A program made the position numbers and the translations under genes. Positions 11,278-20,857 of a DNA stretch of 64,000 bases are shown here, piece by piece. The stretch's first letter is position 1, and each line of letters opens with the position of its first letter. Origin of the DNA: Wallemia ichthyophaga EXF-994 (taxonomy: Eukaryota; Basidiomycota; Wallemiomycetes; Wallemiales; Wallemiaceae); contig NW_008806286.1 of NCBI RefSeq assembly GCF_000400465.1, forward strand, positions 273,454 through 337,453. The letters run 5' to 3'. Under the pieces are notes generated by a model that was given only the letters and a program-made list of their open reading frames with translations, made no database searches and was not told the DNA's origin.

Positions 11278-12657
11278 ATGTCACAAGACAAAGAGGACGT
11301 CGAATTTCAGCAGAGGGCGGTTACTGGTGGTGGTAGCCAGGAGAAAGACAGTAGCAACGACAGCAACGACAGCAACGACAGCAACAATAGTAACAGTAAC
11401 AATATCAACAACACCAATAACACCAATAACACTCATAGGAAACTCAGCAGACGCGAGAAGAAGTTCTACAAGTCACAGGACCAGCTCATCGAATCTTATT
11501 TGCACAACGACAACGCGAGTACGCATACAAGCAACGACAACCTCCGAGTACAGCTGGCCATCTACGGTTCCATGGCAGCCGCCTTCTTCCTCACCGGTCT
11601 CCAGCTCTATGCGGCGATAAGCAGTCTCAGCTTGAGTTTCTTCTCGACGCTAATAAACACGCTATTCGACCCAATATCCAACATCCTCCTCGACTGGTTC
11701 TACAAGAAGTCACTCAAGCTGAACAAGAACAAATGGCCCGATGGCGGATCGCGGCTGACGAGCATAGCCAATTGCTGTTTTAGCTTTATAATGATAATGG
11801 TCAACTTCTCCCTCATAGTTGAGTCTGTCCGCTCGCTGATAGTTGGCAAATCGAGTACGCAAGCGAGCAGCGAGAGCGGGGTGGTGAATGGGCTACACGT
11901 CCCCTCTATAGCAGCCGTAGGAGTGGCATTCCTCGTGAAGATAGTCCTCTTTGTCTACTGTGGGCTGTGCAAACACCTCAGCTCACAAGTGGAGATGCTT
12001 TTCATCGACCATCGCAACGATCTCCCTGTGAACGGCTTCGGTATCCTCACCAGCGCCGGTGGCAGCGTGCTGCGATGGTGGATCGACCCACTGGGCTCGA
12101 TTGTGATCAGCATAGCCGTAATTACTGTCTGGATCGTTACTCTCGTCCGCCAGTTCAATTGTCTCGCCGGCGTAAGCGCTGTAGAGAAAGTACGCAAGCG
12201 CGTCCTCTACAAGACTATCAAACTCGATGCGAGGATAATGTATATCGACTCGTGCTACGTCTATCACTGCGGTCATGACCTAAATGTGAGAGTAGCTGTC
12301 GCGCTCGATCGATCCACGCAGCTTCACTCGGCTCAACAACTCGCTCTTAACCTCCAGAACGAACTGCGGGGGATTGAGAATGTAAATGGGGTATTTGTGG
12401 AGCTATTAGCGGCGGAGGCAACCAACACAACCAACTTATTTCAACCACAGCATATCTTTATGCCATACGATCTCAGCACTATCGATGAGACGGAGAGTGG
12501 TAGTGCTAGCCGCACTCATAGCACTTCTAGTGGGCGGATTAGTCTGGAGACTGGATACCCCTCGCGCTCGGATGACTCAGTGCGCTCCTACAACTCTCAA
12601 GGATATACACACAACCGCCTTACTCTCACACATCCACACCCTCATTCACTCGTTTAG
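11278..12657 (+). CDS. Cation diffusion facilitator (Mn-type CDF) transporter
   Basis: Single exon, 459 residues. Metal/proton antiporter of the CDF family, probably exporting Mn or a similar divalent ion to an organelle or the outside. An Asn/Asp/Ser-repeat N-terminus (about 15-55, from AACGACAGC-type repeats) precedes about six TM helices. Metal-site motifs: TM2 has FDPISN (D-x3-N) and TM5 has DHRND (D-x3-D), so the Mn-like subgroup fits better than the H-x3-D Zn transporters. The cytosolic ferredoxin-like domain includes DSCYVYHCGHDLNVRVAVALD. A long Ser/His-rich tail follows. Metal specificity is inferred from motifs only. Confidence 0.85.
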   Translation: MSQDKEDVEFQQRAVTGGGSQEKDSSNDSNDSNDSNNSNSNNINNTNNTNNTHRKLSRREKKFYKSQDQLIESYLHNDNASTHTSNDNLRVQLAIYGSMAAAFFLTGLQLYAAISSLSLSFFSTLINTLFDPISNILLDWFYKKSLKLNKNKWPDGGSRLTSIANCCFSFIMIMVNFSLIVESVRSLIVGKSSTQASSESGVVNGLHVPSIAAVGVAFLVKIVLFVYCGLCKHLSSQVEMLFIDHRNDLPVNGFGILTSAGGSVLRWWIDPLGSIVISIAVITVWIVTLVRQFNCLAGVSAVEKVRKRVLYKTIKLDARIMYIDSCYVYHCGHDLNVRVAVALDRSTQLHSAQQLALNLQNELRGIENVNGVFVELLAAEATNTTNLFQPQHIFMPYDLSTIDETESGSASRTHSTSSGRISLETGYPSRSDDSVRSYNSQGYTHNRLTLTHPHPHSLV

Positions 12658-12758
12658 GACACCATAATACTGCATTGTTCACATTAGCATCGATATCAAA
12701 TTCTTGTACACTAAATTAATGGCTTACAATATTTACACGCTAATAACTAATATCACAT

Positions 12759-14037
12759 TTAAAGGCCATTGTTTGCGAGATTATCTGCAATCTCCATGTA
12801 GAAAGTCGCTGGTTTGTACTGAAGTGGGGGTTAAGTGTAAGCATGCACCATAGACACCACAAATTCCACTCACTTTTATAGCCCTGCCTGTGAGCTCAGA
12901 CCAGGCATATCGAGCGTGATTCACCCACCCAACCAGATCAAGGTGGTTAGCGCCATCAATAGTGCCCATAAAATTACCCCATTGGGCGCTTCTCACCGAA
13001 ACCAGTCCATCGTTTTCGCCCTCACGTTCAACAATCACGCTCCACGGATAGCGCCAAGTGTCGAAAATGCCTGGGTCGTGTCTAGCAGCATAACTAAAGT
13101 ACTTGATAGTGGGGAGATTAGGAGTGTTTTTGTTGAAATGCTCCATCGCTCGCGTCGTCAATCCCTCAAATGCCTTTCCATCCCCGCTGAGCAGTGGAAC
13201 TACACGGTTGGGCAGGTTGGAGAGTAGTGTCGGCAGACGGTGTCTTCCGATGACATCATCTATCATGTAGTCAGCAAACGTCGAGCCGCGATGAGGAGTG
13301 CTGATGGTGGAAATGGAGAGTATGTTGTAGCGTATTGGGTTTAGGTGGGATGCAAGATGACGACAGTCGAGACCACCCATAGAATGGGCTACGAGATTCA
13401 CATCCCGTCCTGGAAAACTCGCGGCTATTTGTTCGTCGAGCACTTTAGCTCGATCTTGCACAGATGACGTTGCGGGGACTCTCGTCATCAACACCTCGAC
13501 ACCATTTTCCTCTAAAACCTCCTTTATCCCCCGCCAATGGGATATCTGCAGCGCCGGCATGTTCATCGGTCCGATTAGATCGAAGCCTAGTAAGCCATGG
13601 CAGAAAACGAGTGGGTTTTTGGGTATATTGTCTGTGCGTAGTGGTGTGAGAAAAATTTGGGTGAAAATGTCTCAGTTTAGAAACGCACATTTAGACTTTA
13701 GGTCGCCGTGCTTGCTTTGGATGGAGTTATCTGGAGTGTCTAAGTAGCGTTCCTGGGACTTTTGGGTTGTGGTTGAGGGAGTGAGCCAATCACGCCAACT
13801 AGCGGTGGGGGGAGACGGAGCAGCCAACTCTTTCAAGCGTGAAGCAGCATCTGAAGAAGAACGAGTACGTGTGGCTGGAGTAGAGTCTAGACTGAGGCTT
13901 GTGGTGGGTGATAGGTTGGTCATGATGGATGCTGGAGGGGGGGAATGAGAGGAAGAGAGACCTGCGAAGCTCCGGCGTAGTTGATCGCGTCGGAGCATTT
14001 CATTTGAGTCTTCTGGGTTCTCCACTTGGTCGTTCAT
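12759..14037 (-). CDS. Alpha/beta-hydrolase lipase, TGL2-like
   Basis: Probable triacylglycerol/diacylglycerol lipase related to yeast Tgl2. Exons 14037-13689, 13631-12874 and 12818-12759 give 388 residues. The first exon encodes a disordered Ser/Pro-rich leader; splicing creates KYNIPKNPLVFCHGLLGFD, with the oxyanion-hole HG. The nucleophile elbow AHSMGG follows, then STPHRGS, an acidic candidate in ENDGLVSV and a late His in GANHLDLVGW, completing a Ser-Asp/Glu-His triad. The last 20 residues come from a small exon. Start codon lies 30 bp from the divergent DPL1 start. Confidence 0.88.
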
Positions 14038-14067
14038 CCGATACCGCCAACAGCCAACACCACCAAG

Positions 14068-15971
14068 ATGAATCTTCTGGAGAATAATAAAAATTTATTC
14101 AAAGACATCTTTATAGGCGCTGTGCTGTTTAGTTATTTGAGTAAAGCTGCCAGGGAAATCTATATCTACGGTGTGGCTCACTCGATTAGAAGCGTCTTCA
14201 AGGGATTTTCAAGGAGGGCGCTGCTTCTACTTACTAGCCTACCTTGGACAAAAAAGCAGATTGATGACGAGCTCAATAGCGCGCTGAGTGATTTGGATAG
14301 CAAAATGGTTATCAGGGATCCTTCTCTGCCCACCCACCACAAACTCCCAACAATTGGCCACGATAAGCACTCCGTACACCACCAGCTATCCTCTCTCGCC
14401 AATATTCCTCACTCTCGCTGGGAAGACGGCCGTGTTTCTGGCGCTGTCTACTATGGCGACAGCGGCGACATCAACGACGTCATCATCGAAGCCTTTTCTC
14501 GCTTCTCCGTATCAAATCCTCTCCACCCAGACGTATTCCCTGGCATCAGAGCAATGGAAGCTCAAGTTGTTAGTATGGTCTTGAATATGTACAACGCCCC
14601 CCAAGATGCCGCCGGTACAACCACTTCTGGCGGTACTGAATCTATTCTCCTTGCTTGTCTCGCTTATCGCAACTGGTCACGCCAGACCCAAGGCGTTAGC
14701 CACCCCGAAATGTGAGAATTTTCATGTCTCACATCGAACCATCCCTAACACTCAATCAAGGGTCGTCCCCGAAACCGCACATGCTGCATTCAGCAAGGTG
14801 GGTTGTGCTACTTCACTTGGGCTTCACTGATACAGTCAGGCGTCCTTCTACTTCGGCATCACTCTCCGCCGCGTCCCCGTTGACCCACACACTCGTAAAG
14901 CCAGTCTGAAGCATGTCAAGCGGGCCATTAATGGTAACACATGCATGCTCGTTGCCTCTGCCCCCAATTTCCCTGTGAGTTGGTTATTGTGCACTAGCCA
15001 CACCTGCTGAGAACACGCCACACGCAGGACGGGAACGTCGACGACATAGTCGAGATGGGCGCACTTGCGAAGCGCTACAAAGTCGGTCTGCATGGTAGGG
15101 CCGTTTTAGCGTACACACACTCAAACTCACACTCCTCAGTCGACTGCTGTCTCGGCAGCTTCATCATGCCCTTCCTTCAAAGCGCCGGGTTTGCCACAAC
15201 GCCTTTTGATTTCCGCGTTAATGGCGTGACGTCCATTTCCTGCGACACGCACAAATACGGTTTCGCTCCAAAGGTAGGGATGCATACATGCACACACGCT
15301 CATACACTCACACACCCTCACTAAAGGGCTCTTCTGTTATCATGTACGCCAACAAGACATGGCGCTCTTTCCAGTACTACTCGCAGCCAGACTGGACGGG
15401 CGGGGTGTACGCGTCGCCTACGCTAGCAGGATCGCGGTGAGTGCGAGGTAGCTAGAGCGCCATATTCTAACGCCCCTTTAGTCCTGGTGCACTCATAGCA
15501 GGCACGTGGGCGGTGCTCACCCATGTCGGCGTGGACGGGTATGTGCGTTCGTGTGGCGAGATAGTGCGCGCGCGCCAGCGTATCCAGCGTGCTATTGAAA
15601 CCGACTACCAAGCTGACCTCGCCGTCATGGGACAGCCGCTTGGCTCAGTCGTCGCTTTCACATCTGTTAACCCCGCACTGAATATTTATACAGTCGGTGA
15701 TCTCCTGCATGAGAAGGGATTCTCGCTTAATGCCGTGGCCAATCCGCCCGCACTGCATATCGCTTGCACTCGCCCCACTGTGGCGGCAGTTGACGATATA
15801 CTTTCCTCCCTCAGATGGGCTGTCGACCAGGCTAAGAGTCGCACGTTTGGCAAAGAGGATGAGGGCTCTATGGTGGCTTTGTACGGCGTAGGAAGCTCTA
15901 CCGCTATCGGACCCGACCTCGTCGATTATCTCGCAAGAGGCTTCCTCGATACTATGTATGTGGTATCGTAA
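14068..15971 (+). CDS. DPL1: Sphingosine-1-phosphate lyase
   Basis: PLP enzyme of the ER that cleaves phosphorylated long-chain bases to a fatty aldehyde and phosphoethanolamine, the exit from sphingolipid metabolism. Seven exons (14068-14711, 14761-14797, 14840-14974, 15028-15094, 15140-15273, 15327-15436, 15482-15971) give 538 residues. An N-terminal hydrophobic anchor ([15 protein letters not shown]) precedes the decarboxylase fold: [14 protein letters not shown] cofactor loop, HVDCCLGSF, and the PLP lysine in [11 protein letters not shown]. The acceptor TCTGGAGTCAG-type signals and frame agree at all six introns (42-53 nt). The start was set at MNLLENN, because the earlier in-frame ATG (14026) overlaps the TGL2 start. 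Confidence 0.93.
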
Positions 15972-16193
15972 TTGTATGAGTATTAAAATATGAATGTAAC
16001 TATCAGTGGAGTAACAGGACTTAATGGGTGGGTGTTGATTAGCTGGTAAGGCTGGTGGGTTGTGCTACTGTAAAACAAATAACTGCTTGCGGTTATAAAC
16101 TGCGTAGAAGAGAAGAGAGGGGCAAAAAGAACAAGGATGAAAGGTGAACCGGTGAAGCGACACCACAACATCCACAAGCAACACAAGCTACAC

Positions 16194-19072
16194 TCACGCA
16201 CCCTCCTCATCCTCACTATCGTGCTCAAGGGTGAATTTGACATGAGGACGACGAGAGTGGGAGTGATCGGAGGAGCGCGATGCTCTGCTAGGTGATCTCG
16301 ACGGGATGTGTGAAGTCTGTGAAGTCTGCGCACCGCCCTGCTGACCGAGATTCATATGGCTGAGGCTCTCATTAAGGGACTGATTCTGTGTGCTGCCTGA
16401 GACAACGCCTTGGTTTTGTCTGTTCATAGCCTCGCGCAGTTTCTTCATGCTGTCTGCGTCGAGCGTGGACGATCTCTGAACGTCGTTCGTCTGGCTCTCG
16501 TCGTAAGTCGGTAGTCCCTCACTGAGACGCGCGGTTAGAATTTGTCGTAAAGCGCACTATGTACTCCACTCACGGTAACGGGACAACTCCGCCGCCTAAG
16601 AAACCGCGGCTGGCGACATCGTATGATGGGACGCGATTGAGGGCGCTGACGTCGTCTCCCTCTCCCTCCTCTCCTCTCTCGCCCTTTTTGCCCTCCTCCT
16701 GCTCTGCAACCTGACCGCCCTGCTCCGCGAAATGCGACGCCGTGGGCGAGTGTAGCTTGGAGCTGCCGGCCGAGTTATTCTGAGAAGGCGAATGAGAGTA
16801 TGAGTGTGAATGGCTCTTAAAGCTAGTCAGCGGTCTGAGAGCCTTAGGGAGATGCAAATTAAGTTTGCTGCCAGAATGTGGGCCTCCGAAGAGGTTATTG
16901 AGCGAATGCGACGAGCCGAAAGACGGTCTGGATGGTTTATGTGAGTGTGAAGAGGTGTCGCGCCCCTCCGACGGCGCTGGCAGCACGTCGTCATCATCAT
17001 TCAAACTGATCGCATTTGCAGTGTCCCCTTCTTGCTCCTGTTGCTGTTCACTTCCTCTGCGCCCAATCCCACTCCCACTCTCGCGCTCCCCGGGTTCCGG
17101 CGAGCCTGCACGGCTGGACGCGTGCGATTGGCTGCGAGAAACGTTGCGCGAGCTGCCCGGCGAGCGAGCTTGCGAGGGGAGTTGTGAGTAAGAGAGTGCG
17201 TGTGCGTTTGACTGTGAGTTTGAATTGTGGTTTGCATGCTTAGGCGACCCATTCCCACTCCCACCCGCGCCTGGTTGGTTGCGTCTCTGAGCACGTTCAA
17301 TCTCGCCTAGACTGAGGTAAAACTCGCTATCAGCCCAGCTCATCTGCGGGCGGGTCGGCAACGTCTGTCCTGCAGCTGAGGGAGAAAGTTGGTCTGGGGG
17401 AGTAGCCGCACCGCTGCCAGTGCTGCCGCCAGTGCTGCGCACGGCGAACGAGGACGCACCGGGCGTCGCGGGTCTTGAAGCAACGGGTGACATGTGCGCA
17501 CCGGGGGATCCGAGCGGGGAGTAAGTATGGTTGCCGTATCCAGAAGGGACAGTACCGCTAGTGACGACATTGGCATTCGGGACGCGGTCATAGATGTGAT
17601 TTGAGTATGAGGGCAGATCCGCTGTCGCTGCCGCTGTTGCAGCTTCATCTGCCGTTTGGGGGTCTGGCGCTCCAGCTGATTCACCGAAAAGAGCGCGGCG
17701 CGCATTTGCGGTACTTACCACCGTTTCCTGTAACAGCTCCCGTGATAGAATGTGGATCGGCAACGCACAGCGTAACTCCGATTGGTGTCCGTCACGATTC
17801 TGGATCATGCAGGACCATTTTATCTTGTGGTTTATGTATACGGGCCCTATAGAGGGCTTGTTAGCAATGTCTCAGTGGTCAATACTCACACCCACAGTAC
17901 TGGTGGGAGGGGACTGCTGTAGTCGGGAGGTGGACATTGATAACCGTGTCAACCTCGCCGTCATTGAGCTCAGTGAGATCCTCAGGGCCCTCGGCGAAAC
18001 GGGGATCGTTATCGGCCCACCCCACCATAGCTCTTCTCGAAGATCTGGACGGGTCGGCGGCGGGAGTTGGAGGATTGGACAGATCAAGAGAGCGGACAGG
18101 CTCGAGATTGGAGTTTGAAACAGGGCGTGATGACGGACTAGAAGGAAGAGACCTATTGGGGGGAGTGGAAGCGGCGGTAGAGTCAGCTCTACGGAAAGCG
18201 GCGACTTCAACGGGAATAGGCTCGCCATCGGAGGAGAAGTGGTGCCTATAGGTAGACACGATCCTAGATGAATCCTGCTTACAATGCTTGCCGTTCGACT
18301 GAGCATATTCCTTGATGATCGTGGTGAGCTGCGTAACCTTGACACCCTTTAGAATGGGGGTGAGCTTGATGGATATGGGTATAGAGTCACCAGCGGCGAA
18401 GGCCTTGTGTGGAAGGGTGATGGCGTACAAAATTTTCTGTGGCCAAATGTTCTCAATGTCGAGAGTTTGAGAGAACTCGAGGGCTTCCGAGGGGAGACCG
18501 TGGATGATATTGATGGGTTGCGAAGAGTGGAGGTCTTTCTGGAAAGTGTGGGGCCTGTAGGCGTGGGCTTTGAGCTTGTATTTGATTTCAGCGGAGCCAT
18601 TGATGAGCTGAAGGGAGGCAGGGAGTTCAGAAGGAAGATCGAGCTGGAAGGAGAAGGTGTGCCTGCCAGCAGCCAGCGTCTGGTGATGCTTGCCAGACTT
18701 GGTGAGTACAGAGTGCTTGTGGTCGATGAGTACGTGCGTGTCGGAGGTGGTGTGCGATCTGAAAGACTCCTGAACGTTGGTTCTACACTTGCCAGACACT
18801 TGGATAACGATATCCTTGAACTCGGTGGAGTGACTCAAGTGGATTTTAACAAGTCCGCGGAGAGTGTACGGAGTCGAGTCGCCGGGGAGACCTTGTAGAA
18901 CGACGTTGGTCACTTGAGGCTCGATTTCAATCTTTGAAGGGCCGTTGGGGTGATCGGTGCAAGTCCTCGGAGTTGGCGGTGGAATCGCTGAGGCTGAGGC
19001 TGAGGCTGAGGCTGCAGAAGGGACATCTGTGCGGGAGGAAGATCTGGATAGGTTGGACCATATGGCAGGCAT
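16194..19072 (-). CDS. Alpha-arrestin (ART family) with PY motifs
   Basis: Arrestin-related trafficking adaptor, probably recruiting a Rsp5-type ubiquitin ligase to plasma-membrane transporters. Exons 19072-17896, 17846-16574 and 16521-16194 give 925 residues. The arrestin N-domain (about 45-190) contains LRGLVKIHLSHSTEFKDIVIQVSGK; the C-domain starts near ALEFSQTLDIENIWPQKILYAITLP and is completed by splicing to SCMIQNRDGHQSELRCALPIHI. The long Ser/Gly/Pro-rich tail has three candidate WW-binding motifs: LPSY, VPSY and LPTY; the last is created at the second splice junction. An AGCCTC repeat near 18987-19013 encodes (AS)n. The upstream 100 bp hold four CAAGT words. Confidence 0.85.
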
Positions 19073-19189
19073 TTATAAGTGAATGACTAGTAAGTTTCAA
19101 GTGAATTACGAATTTCAATTGAGATCAAGTGAGTTCAAGTAAAATTCAAACGCAGCACAGATACGAGAATCGATAAGGAATGAAAAAAT

Positions 19190-19786
19190 TTAATTCAAGT
19201 CAGGGAAACAGCCAACGATATAATATTTACGCTTGAAGTGATCTCTGGGTGATTGTGAGTAGAAACACTAGCAATGAGTACTAGCACTCACATCCACTCA
19301 TTCATTGCGATTCTATGGGTGATTGTGAGTCGTTTGTAGTCAGTATCACAATATCACTCACACTTGATCCGCCGTTAGATCTTGAAGCTTATCAGGTGGC
19401 TGATCGATAGGCGTGAGTACTTGATCATCGAATGAATGCATGGCCATCCCCCTAGACGCGTCTCTGCCTGCGAAATTACCATATGGACCATCTAGTTGTA
19501 GTGGTTAGTGTTTAGCTCATACACACGCCCATTCAAACCACCAACCTGGGCCATAGAAACTCGCCCCTTTCGACACATCAAATACAATCCCACCAATCGC
19601 TATCAAGATGGGCTTGTGCGGGTGTGTTCCGTTGTACTCGTACAGCTCTCTAGGCCCGTACTTGCGATAGAGTGTACTCGTCTTCCTAGGTGCATCAACC
19701 AGCATTTGATATTTTATAGATGGATACAGCAATCGATATATATCGTAGAGTACTTTCAATGTGAGTAGTGTGTTCAAATAGGTCAT
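19190..19786 (-). CDS. DAP1: Dap1-like membrane-associated progesterone receptor (cytochrome b5 fold)
   Basis: Heme-binding MAPR protein that supports sterol-synthesis P450 enzymes in the ER. Exons 19786-19546, 19491-19362, 19312-19292 and 19244-19190 give 148 residues. A short N-terminal membrane helix ([20 protein letters not shown]) precedes the b5-like fold: [16 protein letters not shown] joined to [17 protein letters not shown], the family signature with the heme-contact tyrosines. The C-terminus is assembled over a 21-nt exon (NEWI region) into [11 protein letters not shown]. All donors are GTGAG/GTTGG and acceptors CAG/TAG, introns 47-54 nt. Confidence 0.9.
19292..19312 (-). other. 21-nt micro-exon of DAP1
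   Basis: Third exon of DAP1, flanked by ATAG acceptor and GTGAGTG donor. It supplies parts of IAMNEW, which match the expected MAPR C-terminal helix; skipping it keeps the frame (7 codons). Confidence 0.8.
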
Positions 19787-20857
19787 CTGCGGACAGCCTC
19801 GTCTTGGTGGTTGAGGATAGATAGACCAAGCGATGATAGCAACGTACTGCGAGTGTTGCTCAAAGCAGTCTTTAAACGGACCGCCACGTCTTCTTTGAAG
19901 GTCAGAGAGTGTTGAACGAGTGCATATAAAGCTTACTGGGAGTACCGCAGACTATTTGCAGGGAAAGGGTTATACCCGCCTTAATATGGCCCCAGGGCGT
20001 TTACCGCAAGGAAAAGACGAAATGCTTGTGGTCCGCTTACATATCACAGCGGCGGTCAAGAAGCACGTGACTCGCGGCTTGTGTTTGTTGTGTTTCACAA
20101 ACCCGGCTACCTTCGTTCCTACTCACTTGGCTATCGGCATGCACAGCATCCGCTCAGTCGTAGCAAATACACGTTTATCTATACTGGTAGGGCTCGCAGT
20201 GCCTTTTGTATTTGACTGCCTGTCATCACGCAAGCAAACCAACAAACATACTGCGCCATCAATGGTAATCTTCCTCTAGTCAAATGACTTGATTCACAAC
20301 TGTATTCACAACTCATTATGTCCAAGGAGAATTTCTTAAGAATCACAAGAAGAAGCAAAGTAAGAAAGCAAGTTTTGATATTTCAGCTTCCGATGATTTC
20401 GACGGTAATTACCTCCGCTTGGTGTTTTGCCAAGAATAAAGTTGGTTGATCCTTCAATTCGTAATGAGGATCAATTAGGTTTAAATAATATCCCGAGGTT
20501 GCCGCGTGGGTGCTATCGAAGGAAGCCTTAACGCGTGGCGTTTCAGTTGAAAAGCTTGGCACTGAGTTGTGCCAGAATTGGGAGAAAACATACCCCGTTC
20601 GTAAAGCATCCCCCCTTTAGCACTATCTAACGATACCAGCGGCTCAAAGAAGACGAGTTATGCGCACTCACCAGCAACAACACACAAGCAGAAGATTAGT
20701 AAGAAGCCCAAGAAGAGCAGCACCGGTACTCCTTCCCCACTTTTAAAAAACATTTCTCCTCAAAACAAGACAAGTCCATTTTTTATTCTTTTATTTCCAA
20801 CGCGTCTATCGCGTGTTCATAGAGCACCGCCATCCACACCACCGAACACCCGATGAA
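19787..20857. other. Long gap with frame-shifting coding-like stretches
   Basis: About 1.07 kb between DAP1 and the condensin gene. One open frame runs 19920-20279 (119 codons) but resembles nothing. From 20293 on the plus strand, protein-like reading passes through four segments in different frames: 20293-20439; about 20409-20500 (contains RIKLVDPSIRNEDQLG); 20489-20620 (contains AAWVLSKEALTRGVSVEKLG); and from 20605 (contains SNDTSGSKKTSYAHS, then lysine-rich). The last change falls on a C6 run at 20610-20615. It may be a decayed gene, a gene with unrecognised introns, or chance. No tRNA or snRNA was recognised. Confidence 0.35.

Noticed and set aside
16108-16196. Extra last intron of the arrestin gene (GTGAGTG to TACGCAG)
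   Set aside because: Possible, but it changes only the last residues and no family feature supports it.
19920-20279. 119-codon plus frame as a gene
   Set aside because: No recognisable feature; other frames of the same stretch look equally protein-like, so it was only mentioned within the gap entry.
20300-20700. Spliceosomal RNA, RNase P RNA, SRP RNA or tRNA in the condensin upstream gap
   Set aside because: No matching core motif (U6 box, tRNA B box, SRP or RNase P conserved loops) was recognised by eye; a covariance-model search would be decisive.
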